Made by a program: the position numbers and the translations under genes. From contig NZ_KZ984451.1 in assembly GCF_003569915.1 (NCBI RefSeq), positions 1 through 64,000 on the forward strand: 64,000 bases of DNA, given 5' to 3'. This stretch comes from Comamonas testosteroni. Its GTDB lineage: Bacteria; Pseudomonadota; Gammaproteobacteria; Burkholderiales; Burkholderiaceae_C. A model generated the notes under the pieces. That model saw only the letters and a program-made list of their open reading frames with translations, was not told the DNA's origin and did not search any database. Positions 17,590-27,485 of this stretch are shown here, piece after piece; the stretch's first letter is position 1; every line of letters begins with the position of its first letter.

Positions 17590-19074
17590 ATGGCTCCCGA
17601 ATCTTTGCTTGCCGCTGTCGACCTTGGCTCCAACAGCTTTCGACTGGAAATCGGCCGTGTCGGCTCCCACCAGCGCATTGAGCGCGTGGAATACCTCAAG
17701 GAAACCGTGCGCCAGGGCAATGGGCTCAACAACCGCCACGAGCTGTCTCAGGAAGCCATGCAGCGCGGCTGGGAGTGCCTGGCCCGCTTTGGCGAGCGCC
17801 TGACCGGTTTTTCTGCCACCCATGTGCGCGCCGTCGCCACCCAGACGCTGCGCGAAGCCCGCAATGCCGATGAGTTTGTGAGCCGCGGCAGCGAGCTACT
17901 GGGCTTTCCAATCGAGGTCATCCCGGGTGAAGAGGAAGCGCGCCTTATCTATCGCGGCGTATCCAGCTCCTTGCCCCCCAGCCAGCAAAGGCGTCTGGTC
18001 ATCGACATCGGCGGGCGCTCCACGGAAATCATCGTTGGCCAGCAAAGCCAGACGCAGCAACTGGCCTCGTTTGCGCTGGGCAGCGTGTCGTGGAGCAGCC
18101 AGTTCTTTGCCGATGGCGCATTGAACAAATCCAATTTCAATGCCGCCATTGCAGCCGCCAAGCAGACGCTGGCCCAAGCCCAGTTTGCCTACCCTGGCAC
18201 AGCCTGGGACTGCGCCTATGCCTCGTCCGGCACGGCCAATGCCGTGGGCGACGCGCTGACCGCGCAAGGCCTGGATGGCCGCGTGATCACGCTGACCAAG
18301 CTGCGCTATCTGCAAGATCAGCTGCTGTCCATCGGCCATGTGGACAAGCTGCGCATTCCCGGCCTCAAGGAAGACCGCCGCCCCGTGGTGGCTGGCGGCA
18401 TCAGCGTCATGCTGGCCGTGGTGGAGCTGCTGGGTATCAATGAGCTGGAAGTCGCCCAGGGCGCACTGCGCCAGGGCGTGCTGCACGATCTGCTGGACCA
18501 TGAGCCGCCTGCAGACAAAGAGTTGGCCGAGATTCACGCTCTACAGCAGGACTTTGGCGTGGACATCCGGCATGCCCAGTGTGTGGAGCGCATTGCATCG
18601 CAGCTGTGGCAGGACATTCAGGCAGGAGACCCTGCGCCCGAAGCCTCTCGTCAAGCCCTGCATATCGCCGCGCAGCTGCATGAAGTGGGCATGCGCGTAG
18701 CGCTGAGCAACTATCACCGCCACGGCGCCTATATCACCGAGCATTGCGGCCTGGCGACCTGGGAGCCGGCCCTGCGCCAGCGCATCACCCAGCTGGTGCT
18801 GGGCCACCAGGGCAAGCTGCGCAAGCTGGAGGACGCCATTGAAGAGTCTGACCTGGCCCTGCCGCTGATGGCGCTGCGCCTGGCCGTGCAGCTATGCCAC
18901 ACCAGGCGCGAGCCCGATATGGCAGGCCTGCAGATCAAGCGCTCTGGCATGGAATGCAAGCTCAGCACCCCTCAAGGCTGGATGCTGGCTTACCCACAGT
19001 CGGCAAGACTGCTGGAGGAAGAAGCGCTGGCTTGGAGCAAAACTCCCTGGAGCCTGAAGCTGCAATTGCGCTGA
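17590..19074 (+). CDS. ppx: Exopolyphosphatase (Ppx/GppA family)
   Basis: This 494-residue phosphatase releases phosphate from polyphosphate chains. The N-terminal ASKHA fold shows AAVDLGSNSFRLEIGRV and, about 110 residues further on, the second phosphate loop, written DIGGRSTE where many homologues have DIGGGSTE. The C-terminal half is an HD-type helical domain (HIAAQLHEVGM, YHRHGAYI). It is divergent from pstS and convergent with ppk, which joins polyphosphate turnover to the phosphate regulon. I see no PHO box correctly placed for it. Confidence 0.92.
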   Translation: MAPESLLAAVDLGSNSFRLEIGRVGSHQRIERVEYLKETVRQGNGLNNRHELSQEAMQRGWECLARFGERLTGFSATHVRAVATQTLREARNADEFVSRGSELLGFPIEVIPGEEEARLIYRGVSSSLPPSQQRRLVIDIGGRSTEIIVGQQSQTQQLASFALGSVSWSSQFFADGALNKSNFNAAIAAAKQTLAQAQFAYPGTAWDCAYASSGTANAVGDALTAQGLDGRVITLTKLRYLQDQLLSIGHVDKLRIPGLKEDRRPVVAGGISVMLAVVELLGINELEVAQGALRQGVLHDLLDHEPPADKELAEIHALQQDFGVDIRHAQCVERIASQLWQDIQAGDPAPEASRQALHIAAQLHEVGMRVALSNYHRHGAYITEHCGLATWEPALRQRITQLVLGHQGKLRKLEDAIEESDLALPLMALRLAVQLCHTRREPDMAGLQIKRSGMECKLSTPQGWMLAYPQSARLLEEEALAWSKTPWSLKLQLR

Positions 19075-19099
19075 ACCTTCAAGGCGCCTTAGCAATGAC

Positions 19100-19126
19100 A
19101 AAGGGACTGCTGTGCAGTCCCTTTTT
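19100..19126 (+). terminator. Terminator after ppx
   Basis: AAAGGGACTGC (19100-19110) pairs with GCAGTCCCTTT (19114-19124) around TGT and is followed by Ts. It is symmetric enough also to serve ppk on the other strand, although ppk ends 155 bp away. Confidence 0.85.
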
Positions 19127-19280
19127 GCTGACTTTGCTTGCGTGCATGCACGTTGATCGCTCAACGGTTGCCAGCAGGCTGCTAGTCTGAATTTAGAATG
19201 ATTTTAACTTCACGCCCATGCAAAATATAGACATTTAGCTATTGAAAATATAGCAATCCACCTGTAAACCTGTCACTCAC

Positions 19281-21638
19281 TCAGCGTGCCGGACCATAGC
19301 GTTCCATCAATGCCTGCTGGGCACCTTTACCATCCACAGGGTGCGAAGGCTTGCGATAGACGCCGGAAGCCTCGAGCAGCCAGGCATCACGGTCATCGCC
19401 CAGATACGCTACCAGGCATTCGTCAATCACGCGCTGGCGCAATTTTTTATCGAGCACAGGCCAGGCCAGCTCCACGCGGCGCATCATATTGCGGCTCATC
19501 CAGTCGGCACTGGACAGCAGCAATTCCTCCTCCTTGCCCCAGGCAAAGTAGAAGACGCGCGAATGTTCGAGAAAGCGGCCAATGATGGAGCGCACGCGGA
19601 TGTTGTCGGTAAAACCCGGGCGCTGCGCAGGCAGCATGCAAGCACCGCGCACAATCAGGTCAATCTGCGCCCCCTTGCGCCCGGCTTCCACCAAGGCGCG
19701 CATCAGAGGCTCGTCGGTCAGTGCATTCATCTTGATGACCATGCGTGCGCGCTCGCCCTTGGCGGCTGCGTCGCCCACCTTGGCAATCAGCTCCAGCATG
19801 CGGCTTTGGAGATGAAAGGGCGCCATCACCAGCTTTTGCAGCTTGGGCATGGCGTTGTGACTGGAAAGATGGCGAAACACCGCATCCATGTCCGCCGTAA
19901 GCTCCTCATCGCAAGTCAGCTGGCTGATATCCGTATACAGGCGCGCGCTGTTGACGTTGTAATTGCCCGTGGACAGATGCGCATAGCGCTTGAGCTGGTT
20001 GCTGCGCTTTTCGCGCCGCGTAATCAGCAGCATCTTGGCGTGGGTCTTGAGCGCCACCACTCCATACACCACCTGCACGCCCAGCGACTCCAGCTTCTCG
20101 GCCCAGTTGATATTGGCCTCTTCATCAAAGCGGGCCTTGAGCTCCAGCACCGCCAGCACTTCCTTGCCGCGGCCCACGGCATCGGCCAGCAGACGCATGA
20201 TTTCAGAGTCACGTCCCGTACGGTAGATCGTCTGCTTGATGGCCAGCACCTGCGGGTCGTTCACCGCTTCGCGCAGCAGCTCCAGCACCGCATCAAAGCT
20301 CTCGAACGGCTGGTGAATGATGATGTCGCTCTTGCGCATCTGCGCCATGACAGAGCGGCCCGGCGTCAGTTGCGTTGGCCATGCGGGCTTCCACTTGGGG
20401 AACAGCAGCGCAGGGTCATCCACCAGATCGATCAGTTGCATCTGGCGCACCAGATTCACAGGCCCCTTGACGCGAAACAGCGCTTCAGCAGGCAGGCCGT
20501 ATTGCACCAGCAGCAGATCGGACAGCATGGGCGAGCAGGATGACGACACCTCCAACCGCACGGCCTGGCCGTAGTGGCGATGGTTAAGCCCCTGGCGCAG
20601 CGCCATGCGCAGGTCCACCAGATCGTCTTCGTCCACTGCCAGATCAGAATTGCGGGTGACGCGGAACTGTGAGAACTCGGCCACTTCGCGTTCGGGGAAC
20701 AACTCGGCCAGATGGGCTCGCACCACACTGGAGATGCTGACAAAGAGCTTTTGCTTGCCCGAGATTTTCTCCGGCAAGTGAATCAGGCGCGGCAAGGCGC
20801 GCGGCACTTTGACAATGGCCACTTCATTGGCACGGCCGAACGCATCCACACCGTTGAGGCGCACGATGAAGTTCAGCGCCTTGTTCGCCACCTGCGGGAA
20901 TGGATGAGACGGGTCGAGCCCCACGGGCATAAGAAGGGGCTGCACCTCGCGCAAAAAATACTCTCGCACCCATTTGCGCTGCGTGGCATTGCGCTCGCCA
21001 TGCGAGATCAAGCGAATCGAGTGCTTGGTGAACGCCGGAATGATGGAATGGTTGTAGAGATGGTATTGCTGCGCAACCAATGCATGCGCTGTCATCATCA
21101 GCGACTCATAGCTGCTGCGCGTATACAAACCCTTGTCGTCGCCCGCCTTGGCGGCCGAGACATGCGGAGCGCTGCGCACTTCAAACCATTCATCGAGATT
21201 GGAAGAGACGATGCACAGATAGCGCAGACGCTCCAGCAGCGGAACATCCTCGCGCTCAGCCCAGCTCAGCACCCGCTCATTGAAAGCCAGAATGCTGTGA
21301 TCGCGGTCCAGAAGCTCCAGAGTGGGCGGCACGGGTTCAGGCATGGTCACCTCAGGCTTGACTGCAGCGCGGCGACGGCGCGGCGCTTTGGGAGCAGTGG
21401 TCTTGGGCGCAACCACTGCCTCATCTGTCTTCACATGCTGCACGTCAGCAGCTGGCAGCACAAGCGTATCAACCTCAGGCTTCTTGCCACTTTCACGGGA
21501 CAGGCCCAGTGACGCCGGGCCATGCTCCGGATGTGCAGGTGGGGGAGCCGATACTGCCGAGGTTTCGGGTGGAAGCGAGGCCTGAGTGACCTCGAATGCA
21601 CTGAGAGATGTAACTGAACCAGAAGCAGATTGCGGCAT
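19281..21638 (-). CDS. ppk: Polyphosphate kinase 1
   Basis: This 785-residue kinase makes polyphosphate reversibly from ATP. Core motifs are LLDRDHSILAFNERVLSWA, the autophosphorylated His in LKTHAKMLL, the second catalytic His region FLEHSRVFYF, and LSSADWMSRNMMRRVE. The start at 21638 adds about 98 low-complexity residues (Pro, Ala, Thr and an RRRR patch) before the conserved N domain. An internal ATG at 21344 has a fair ribosome site (GAGGTG) and would give a normal-length enzyme of about 687 residues. The PHO-box cluster 55 bp before 21638 fits either choice. It is convergent with ppx. Confidence 0.92.
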   Translation of the reverse strand: MPQSASGSVTSLSAFEVTQASLPPETSAVSAPPPAHPEHGPASLGLSRESGKKPEVDTLVLPAADVQHVKTDEAVVAPKTTAPKAPRRRRAAVKPEVTMPEPVPPTLELLDRDHSILAFNERVLSWAEREDVPLLERLRYLCIVSSNLDEWFEVRSAPHVSAAKAGDDKGLYTRSSYESLMMTAHALVAQQYHLYNHSIIPAFTKHSIRLISHGERNATQRKWVREYFLREVQPLLMPVGLDPSHPFPQVANKALNFIVRLNGVDAFGRANEVAIVKVPRALPRLIHLPEKISGKQKLFVSISSVVRAHLAELFPEREVAEFSQFRVTRNSDLAVDEDDLVDLRMALRQGLNHRHYGQAVRLEVSSSCSPMLSDLLLVQYGLPAEALFRVKGPVNLVRQMQLIDLVDDPALLFPKWKPAWPTQLTPGRSVMAQMRKSDIIIHQPFESFDAVLELLREAVNDPQVLAIKQTIYRTGRDSEIMRLLADAVGRGKEVLAVLELKARFDEEANINWAEKLESLGVQVVYGVVALKTHAKMLLITRREKRSNQLKRYAHLSTGNYNVNSARLYTDISQLTCDEELTADMDAVFRHLSSHNAMPKLQKLVMAPFHLQSRMLELIAKVGDAAAKGERARMVIKMNALTDEPLMRALVEAGRKGAQIDLIVRGACMLPAQRPGFTDNIRVRSIIGRFLEHSRVFYFAWGKEEELLLSSADWMSRNMMRRVELAWPVLDKKLRQRVIDECLVAYLGDDRDAWLLEASGVYRKPSHPVDGKGAQQALMERYGPAR

Positions 21639-21692
21639 TTCATCAAAGACAAGGCGCCCTTTCAGGGCTTTGCCACAGTCTGCCCATCATTT

Positions 21693-21721
21693 ATGACGGT
21701 CTCGTGACTGTCTGATGACAT
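21693..21721 (-). promoter_or_regulatory. PHO-box cluster (three half-sites) upstream of ppk
   Basis: On the minus strand three 7-bp PhoB-like half-sites follow one another with 4-bp spacers: ATGTCAT, CAGTCAC and CCGTCAT (21721-21715, 21710-21704, 21699-21693). The last is followed after 10 bp by CAGACT, a weak -10 candidate. Distance to the long ppk start is 55 bp, almost the same as at pstS (53 bp). Confidence 0.75.
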
Positions 21722-21778
21722 GCCTGCGTCAGCAAACGGCTCTAGAACAACTCTTTAAGCCGCTACACAGACTACTCC

Positions 21779-23113
21779 TCAGCCTGCCCTGGCGACCTGC
21801 GCCAGCTTCTCTGCGCAATTGCTGGCCATGGCCTCGTCCTTGGCCTCCACCATGACGCGCAGCAATGGCTCGGTACCACTGGCGCGAATCAGCACACGGC
21901 CATTGTCGCCCAGCTGTTTCTCCACCTCGGCCTGGGCCATCGGTAGCTGGGCATTACTCTTCCAATCCTGGCCTGGCTGCAGGCGCACATTGATCATGAC
22001 TTGAGGAAACAGTGTCACCTCTTCCAGCCACTGGGCCACGGTCTTGCCGGAACGCACGCAGGCCTGCAGCACCTGCAAAGCACTGACCAGACCGTCGCCC
22101 GTCGTGTGTTTGTCCAGAGCGAGCAAATGACCAGAGCTTTCACCGCCCAGTTGCCAGCCATTGGCACTCAGAGCCTCCAGCACATAGCGGTCACCCACTT
22201 TGGCACGCACAAAGCCCACGCCCTGAGCCTTGAGCGCCTGCTCCACTGCCATATTGGTCATCAGCGTGCCCGCGACCCCAGGCACGGCCTCATTGCGGGC
22301 CAGACGGTCGGCCGCCATCAGGTACAGCAGCTCGTCGCCATTGAACAAACGACCTTGGGCATCCACCAGTTGCAGGCGGTCCGCATCGCCATCCAGCGCC
22401 ACGCCAAAGTCGGCATTGTTCGCACGCACAGCACGCACCAGGGCATCGGGGTGGGTGGCCCCCACTCCTTCATTGATGTTCAAACCATCGGGAGAGCAGC
22501 CAATGGCAATCACATTGGCCCCCAGTTCATGAAAGACCTTGGGTGCGATCTGATAGGCAGCGCCGTGAGCCGCATCCACCACGATCTTGAGACCACGCAG
22601 CGACAGCTTGTGATCAAACGTGCTCTTGCAGAATTCGATATACCGGCCTGCTGCATCATCGAGGCGGCTGGCCTTGCCCAGCGTCGCAGAGTCTGCCCAC
22701 ACAGGATCTTCCTGGAGTGCCGCCTCAACATCCTCTTCCCACGAGTCAGACAGCTTGGTGCCTTGCGCGCTGAAGAACTTGATGCCGTTGTCGTAGAACG
22801 GGTTGTGACTGGCGCTGATCACCACACCCAGACTCGCACGCTGGGCGCGCGTCAGATAGGCCACACCAGGCGTCGGCAACGGGCCCAGCAGCATCACATC
22901 CACACCCGCAGAATTGAAACCTGACTCCAGCGCACTTTCCAGCATATAGCCGGAGATACGCGTGTCCTTGCCAATCAAGACTGTGGGTCGCTTTTCCGTG
23001 CGGCGCAGCACACGCCCTACCGCATGCGCCAAACGCAATGCAAAGTCTGGCGTGATTGGGGGCTTGCCCACCGTTCCTCGAATACCGTCGGTTCCGAAAT
23101 ATTGACGAGCCAT
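21779..23113 (-). CDS. glmM: Phosphoglucosamine mutase
   Basis: This 444-residue enzyme interconverts glucosamine-6-phosphate and glucosamine-1-phosphate, feeding UDP-GlcNAc for peptidoglycan and lipid A. It starts at the ATG at 23113 ([16 protein letters not shown]), the normal family start; the in-frame upstream part overlaps the intergenic region. The catalytic phosphoserine lies in [14 protein letters not shown], the metal loop in DGDADR and the sugar loop in GGESSGH. It follows folP by 65 bp; the pair after ftsH is a common arrangement in proteobacteria. Confidence 0.97.
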   Translation of the reverse strand: MARQYFGTDGIRGTVGKPPITPDFALRLAHAVGRVLRRTEKRPTVLIGKDTRISGYMLESALESGFNSAGVDVMLLGPLPTPGVAYLTRAQRASLGVVISASHNPFYDNGIKFFSAQGTKLSDSWEEDVEAALQEDPVWADSATLGKASRLDDAAGRYIEFCKSTFDHKLSLRGLKIVVDAAHGAAYQIAPKVFHELGANVIAIGCSPDGLNINEGVGATHPDALVRAVRANNADFGVALDGDADRLQLVDAQGRLFNGDELLYLMAADRLARNEAVPGVAGTLMTNMAVEQALKAQGVGFVRAKVGDRYVLEALSANGWQLGGESSGHLLALDKHTTGDGLVSALQVLQACVRSGKTVAQWLEEVTLFPQVMINVRLQPGQDWKSNAQLPMAQAEVEKQLGDNGRVLIRASGTEPLLRVMVEAKDEAMASNCAEKLAQVARAG

Positions 23114-23178
23114 GGCTTTCCTATCCCTTGTTCTTATCGACCTAATGCACCAGTACGGTGCAATTTCAAGCCGCAATT

Positions 23179-24018
23179 TTAAATTGCCGAATCCTGCATG
23201 GCCTGCCAGACCGACAGCGCACTCACCGTCTCTTTGACGTCATGCACCCGCACTATGCGCGCACCACGCTCGACCGCCAGCAAAGCCGCCGCGACACTGG
23301 GCACCATGCGCTGCTCGACTGCCAAACCTGAAACCTGCCCCAGCGAACCCTTGCGGGACCACCCCGCCAACAATGGAAAGTCTAGTTCCAGCAAAGCCTG
23401 CTGGTGTGCAAGCAAGGCAAAATTTTGTGCGACGCTTTTGCCAAAACCAATGCCGTAATCCCAGACGATGCGATCACGTGAGACACCGTTCTTCAACAAA
23501 GGCTCGGTGACCTGCAGCAAAAAATCACGAACATCGGCCACCACATCACCTTGCATGTGATGGAGATGCATGTTCTGCGGCGTGGCATGCATGTGCATGA
23601 GACAGATGCCACAGCTGGGGTGTGCAGCCACCACCTCTTGGGCACCGGGCTGGCGCAAAGCCCAGATGTCATTGATGATGTCAGCCCCCATGTCCAGCGC
23701 AGCGCGCATGACTTCAGGCTTGTAGGTGTCTACAGAAACCGGCACCTGCATCTTCACGGCCTCTGCCAGCACCGGCAGCACCCGCTGCAGTTCCTGCTCC
23801 AGCGGAACTGCTGGTGAGCCTGGGCGAGTGGACTCTCCCCCGATATCGAGAATATGCGCCCCATCCTTGAGTAACTGCTCAGCATGGGCCATGGCGCCTG
23901 ACACACCTGCATGCCGCCCGCCATCAGAGAACGAGTCTGGCGTCACGTTGACAATGCCCATGACTCGGGGCTTGTCGAGATTCAATACAAAGCGCGAAGT
24001 CTGCCATTGCTGCGACAT
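23179..24018 (-). CDS. folP: Dihydropteroate synthase
   Basis: This 279-residue TIM-barrel enzyme condenses p-aminobenzoate with dihydropterin pyrophosphate in folate synthesis and is the target of sulfonamides. Signatures are [15 protein letters not shown] and [13 protein letters not shown], with the C-terminal RVHDV. The start is the ATG at 24018 ([10 protein letters not shown]); the longer in-frame version would run through the ftsH terminator. It sits between ftsH and glmM. Confidence 0.96.
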   Translation of the reverse strand: MSQQWQTSRFVLNLDKPRVMGIVNVTPDSFSDGGRHAGVSGAMAHAEQLLKDGAHILDIGGESTRPGSPAVPLEQELQRVLPVLAEAVKMQVPVSVDTYKPEVMRAALDMGADIINDIWALRQPGAQEVVAAHPSCGICLMHMHATPQNMHLHHMQGDVVADVRDFLLQVTEPLLKNGVSRDRIVWDYGIGFGKSVAQNFALLAHQQALLELDFPLLAGWSRKGSLGQVSGLAVEQRMVPSVAAALLAVERGARIVRVHDVKETVSALSVWQAMQDSAI

Positions 24019-24047
24019 GAAGGCTCCCATCCTGAAAGATACAAAAC

Positions 24048-24070
24048 AAAAAGGTCCCGAAGGACCTTTT
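24048..24070. terminator. Terminator between ftsH and folP
   Basis: AAAAGGTCC (24049-24057) pairs with GGACCTTTT (24062-24070) around CGAA, with A/T runs on both sides. On the minus strand it lies just after the ftsH stop, so folP-glmM transcription depends on readthrough or on a promoter in the folP leader. Confidence 0.85.
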
Positions 24071-24086
24071 GTGACCCGCTTGTCAA

Positions 24087-26009
24087 TCAAGCAGTAGTGG
24101 GCGAAGGCTCGGCATTCGAAGCCGGAGTACCTCCGGAGGAGTTGCCGCCATCCGATGATGGAGGGTTACGCGGTGTCCAGTCCTTGGGAGGACGAGGCTC
24201 CTTGCCAGCCATGATGTCATCCAGCTGTTCTGCATCAATGGTTTCCCAATCGAGCATGGCCTTGGCCATGGCATGCATCTTGTCCGAGTTGTCCTCGATC
24301 AGCTTGCGGGCCAGGGCGTATTGCTCGTCGATGATTCGGCGCACTTCGGCATCAACCTTTTGCATGGTCTCTTCGCTGATGCCGCTGGGCTTGCTCATGG
24401 AACGGCCCAGGAAGGGCTCGCCCTCTTGCTCGGCATAGACCATGGGGCCCAGCGCGTCGGTCATACCGTAGCGCGTGACCATATCACGGGCGATTTGCGT
24501 AGCACGCTCAAAGTCGTTGCTGGCACCGGTGGTCATCTGGTTCATGAACACTTCTTCAGCAATACGGCCTCCAAACAGCATGGCGATCTGGTTGAGCATG
24601 AACTCCTTGTCGTAGGAGTAGCGGTCCTTTTCGGGCAAGCTCATCGTCACGCCCAGCGCACGACCACGCGGGATGATGGTGACCTTGTGCACGGGATCGC
24701 ACTTGGGCAGCAGCTTACCGATCAGCGCGTGGCCGGCTTCGTGGTAGGCGGTGTTGCGACGCTCGTCCTCGGGCATGACCATGGACTTGCGCTCGGGGCC
24801 CATGATGATCTTGTCCTTGGCCTTTTCGAAGTCCTGCATCTCGACGGTGCGCGCATTGCGGCGGGCTGCCATCAGAGCGGCTTCGTTGCACAGGTTGGCC
24901 AGATCGGCACCAGACATGCCGGGCGTGCCACGGGCAATGACGGCAGGGTTCACGTCTTGGCCGACGGGAATCTTGCGCATGTGCACGTTCAGGATCTGCT
25001 CGCGGCCACGGATATCGGGCAAGGTCACATAGACTTGGCGGTCAAAACGGCCGGGGCGCAGCAGAGCGGCGTCCAGAATGTCGGGGCGATTGGTAGCAGC
25101 CACCACGATCACGCCGAGGTTGGTCTCAAAACCATCCATCTCGACCAGCATCTGGTTCAAGGTCTGCTCACGTTCGTCGTTACCGCCGCCCATGCCGGCG
25201 CCACGCTGGCGACCGACGGCGTCGATTTCGTCGATGAAAATAATGCAAGGCGCATTCTTCTTGGCGTTCTCGAACATGTCGCGCACACGGGCAGCGCCCA
25301 CACCGACGAACATTTCCACGAAATCGGAGCCGGAGATCGAGAAGAAAGGCACCTTGGCTTCGCCAGCGATGGACTTGGCCAGCAGGGTTTTACCAGTACC
25401 TGGAGGGCCAACCAGCAGCAGACCACGGGGAATGCGGCCACCCAGCTTCTGGAACTTGTTGGGATCCTTGAGGAAGTCGACAACTTCCTTGACTTCTTCC
25501 TTGGCTTCGTCGCAACCAGCCACGTCCGCAAAAGTGACGGTGTTGTTGTTCTCATCGAGCATGCGCGCCTTGGACTTGCCAAAGCTGAAAGCGCCGCCCT
25601 TGCCACCGCCCTGCATCTGGCGCATGAAGTACACCCACACGCCGATCAACAGCAACATGGGGCCCCAGCTCACCAGCAGAGTCATCAGCAGCGAACCTTC
25701 TTCGCGGGGCTTGACATCGAACTTGACGTTGTTGCTGATCAGATCACCCACCAGACCGCGGTCCAGATAAGTGGCAGTCGTGCGGATACGGCGGTCGTCG
25801 GTCGTGGTCGCCACAACCTCAGTGCCGCCCGATCCTTCCTGAATGGTTGCGCTTTTGATGCGGTTGTTGCGCACCTGCTCCAGGAATTCGGAGTAGCCAA
25901 CATGGGATGCACCGCCAGCACCACGGGTGTCAAACTGTTTGAACACCGTAAACAGCACCATGGCGATGACCAGCCAGACGGCAATTTTTGAAAACCACTG
26001 ATTGTTCAA
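24087..26009 (-). CDS. ftsH: ATP-dependent zinc metalloprotease FtsH
   Basis: This membrane AAA+ protease of about 640 residues degrades misfolded membrane proteins and short-lived regulators such as LpxC. It has two N-terminal spans (about 5-22 and 100-120) around a periplasmic domain, Walker A GPPGTGKT, Walker B IIFIDEID, the SRH region, and the zinc site HEAGH with a distal Asp. I place the start at the TTG at 26009 because GGAG lies six bases before it and the product then begins with the usual NNQWFSK; the open frame continues four codons up to another TTG (26021) with no ribosome site. It follows rlmE, as in many proteobacteria. Confidence 0.95.
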   Translation of the reverse strand: MNNQWFSKIAVWLVIAMVLFTVFKQFDTRGAGGASHVGYSEFLEQVRNNRIKSATIQEGSGGTEVVATTTDDRRIRTTATYLDRGLVGDLISNNVKFDVKPREEGSLLMTLLVSWGPMLLLIGVWVYFMRQMQGGGKGGAFSFGKSKARMLDENNNTVTFADVAGCDEAKEEVKEVVDFLKDPNKFQKLGGRIPRGLLLVGPPGTGKTLLAKSIAGEAKVPFFSISGSDFVEMFVGVGAARVRDMFENAKKNAPCIIFIDEIDAVGRQRGAGMGGGNDEREQTLNQMLVEMDGFETNLGVIVVAATNRPDILDAALLRPGRFDRQVYVTLPDIRGREQILNVHMRKIPVGQDVNPAVIARGTPGMSGADLANLCNEAALMAARRNARTVEMQDFEKAKDKIIMGPERKSMVMPEDERRNTAYHEAGHALIGKLLPKCDPVHKVTIIPRGRALGVTMSLPEKDRYSYDKEFMLNQIAMLFGGRIAEEVFMNQMTTGASNDFERATQIARDMVTRYGMTDALGPMVYAEQEGEPFLGRSMSKPSGISEETMQKVDAEVRRIIDEQYALARKLIEDNSDKMHAMAKAMLDWETIDAEQLDDIMAGKEPRPPKDWTPRNPPSSDGGNSSGGTPASNAEPSPTTA

Positions 26010-26157
26010 GCGGGGCTCCAAAGAAATTCAGATGTAGAGGACCAAGAAGGCGTCCTTGGACCTAGTTGAGGTTCATTTTAGGTGTTTCAAGCATAGAAGC
26101 CGTCTATTTCCCCCTATGGTGACCATAGATGGCATTCAGCTTTATACGAAATCACCC

Positions 26158-26193
26158 TCAAGTCCATGTTTCATATAGGCTTACAGCTATCAA
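26158..26193 (-). repeat. Dispersed-element copy between rlmE and ftsH
   Basis: Read on the minus strand this stretch contains a 21-base run (26193-26173) matching 52221-52241 at 20 of 21 positions. It also contains CATGGACTTGA (26168-26158), which recurs at 4434-4444 inside rbbA. The rest of the 26010-26265 gap is AT-richer than the flanking genes and holds no gene I can recognise. Confidence 0.5.
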
Positions 26194-26265
26194 TTCAGGA
26201 ATCTTGCTGCAGTGCGCTATAGGGTCAAATCAGCCGCAAAAAACCTGTTGCAGAAGCCAGTAGGC

Positions 26266-26919
26266 CTACTTGAGGCCGGTGCCGACCAGAAAAATTTCAG
26301 CTGACCGGTCCCGAGACGCCTTGGGCTTGACCGGCTTGACGACCTTGAAAGTCTGCTTGAACAGGTTGACCAATTCGTCATAGCCGCTGCCGTGGAACAG
26401 CTTGACCACCAGCGAGCCCTCGGGCTTCATATTGTTGACGGCGAAGTCCACCGCCATCTCGATCAGAACGGCCACGCGGGCAGCATCCGTGGAGCCATGC
26501 CCCGACAGATTGGGAGCCATATCCGACACCACGACATCGGCCTTGCCACCGCCCATGGCTTCCTCCAGCTGCGCCAGCACTTCCTCCTCGCGAAAATCGC
26601 CCTGGATGTAGTGAACGCCTTCAATCGGCTCCATGGGTAGCAGGTCCAGCGAGATAATGCGGCCATTGAGCTCACCCACAGCAGCACCACTTGGCGACAG
26701 GCGGCGGCGCACATATTGGCTCCACGCGCCAGGGGCACACCCCAGATCCACCACGGTATGCCCGGGGTGAATCAGCTTGAATGACTCGTCAATTTCCTTG
26801 AGCTTGTAGGCCGCGCGAGCGCGATAGCCGTCCTTCTGAGCCGCTTTCACATAAGGGTCATTGATGTGGTCGTACAGCCAATTCTTATTGACCTTCTTGC
26901 TTTTAGTTTTGGTTTTCAT
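26266..26919 (-). CDS. rlmE: 23S rRNA (uridine-2'-O-)-methyltransferase RlmE
   Basis: This 217-residue FtsJ/RrmJ-family enzyme methylates the 2'-O of a uridine in the A-loop of 23S rRNA (U2552 in E. coli). The SAM-binding [12 protein letters not shown] and the K-D-K-E catalytic set ([32 protein letters not shown]) are all present. It begins [18 protein letters not shown]. It is divergent from yhbY across 32 bp and upstream of ftsH. Confidence 0.96.
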   Translation of the reverse strand: MKTKTKSKKVNKNWLYDHINDPYVKAAQKDGYRARAAYKLKEIDESFKLIHPGHTVVDLGCAPGAWSQYVRRRLSPSGAAVGELNGRIISLDLLPMEPIEGVHYIQGDFREEEVLAQLEEAMGGGKADVVVSDMAPNLSGHGSTDAARVAVLIEMAVDFAVNNMKPEGSLVVKLFHGSGYDELVNLFKQTFKVVKPVKPKASRDRSAEIFLVGTGLK

Positions 26920-26939
26920 GCCTGAATTCTCGCAGCCTT

Positions 26940-26946
26940 GATAATA
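26940..26946. promoter_or_regulatory. Shared symmetric -10 element of rlmE and yhbY
   Basis: The 7-bp block reads GATAAT on the plus strand (26940-26945) and TATTAT on the minus strand (26946-26941). On the plus side only six bases separate it from the yhbY ATG at 26952. On the minus side the rlmE ATG is 21 bases away. No good -35 box is seen for either direction. Confidence 0.45.
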
Positions 26947-26951
26947 CGGGT

Positions 26952-27422
26952 ATGCCCCAAATTGAATTAACTCCCGCGGAGCGCCGGGAACACCGCGCCG
27001 AAGCCCACCATCTGGACCCTGTGGTCCTCATTGGTGGCGATGGCTTGACTGCCGCCGTTCAGAAGGAAGTGGACGCCGCACTCAATGCCCATGGTCTGAT
27101 CAAGGTCCGCGTTTTCAGCGATGACCGTGCTGGCCGTGAACAAATTTACCAGCAACTGTGTGACGAGCTGAACGCAGCTCCCATCCAGCACATCGGCAAG
27201 CTGCTGGTGCTGTGGCGCCCCATGCCCGAGAAAGCCCGCCACCATGACGATGACCGCATGCCTGGCCCTCGCGACATCAAGGTGCTCAAGTTTGGCCGCG
27301 CAGGTCAAAAGCCTGAAGTCAAGCAACTGCGTGTGCTCGGCAACCAGCGCCTGACAGCGGGCGGCACCATCAAGCGTGCCAAACCCAAGCAAAAATCGGT
27401 CAAAAAAGGCCGCCAGGACTGA
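26952..27422 (+). CDS. yhbY: YhbY-family RNA-binding (CRM domain) protein
   Basis: The 156-residue protein has an N-terminal CRM domain (about 1-95) with [20 protein letters not shown], a GGDG loop in place of the usual GxxG, and a basic C-terminal tail rich in Lys/Arg. YhbY proteins bind pre-50S ribosomal particles. It is transcribed away from rlmE, another 50S maturation factor, from a very short shared promoter region. No Shine-Dalgarno is visible, and the -10 position suggests the message may begin at or next to the ATG. Confidence 0.9.
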   Translation: MPQIELTPAERREHRAEAHHLDPVVLIGGDGLTAAVQKEVDAALNAHGLIKVRVFSDDRAGREQIYQQLCDELNAAPIQHIGKLLVLWRPMPEKARHHDDDRMPGPRDIKVLKFGRAGQKPEVKQLRVLGNQRLTAGGTIKRAKPKQKSVKKGRQD

Positions 27423-27445
27423 TCCTTCCAATCAGCCACCCATCC

Positions 27446-27468
27446 ATGCCCTCAGGGGCATTTCCTTT
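27446..27468 (+). terminator. Short terminator after yhbY
   Basis: ATGCCC (27446-27451) pairs with GGGCAT (27456-27461) around TCAG, followed by TTTCCTTT. The stem is short and the T-tract interrupted. Confidence 0.5.
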
Positions 27469-27485
27469 GCCGAGACCGCCTATCC

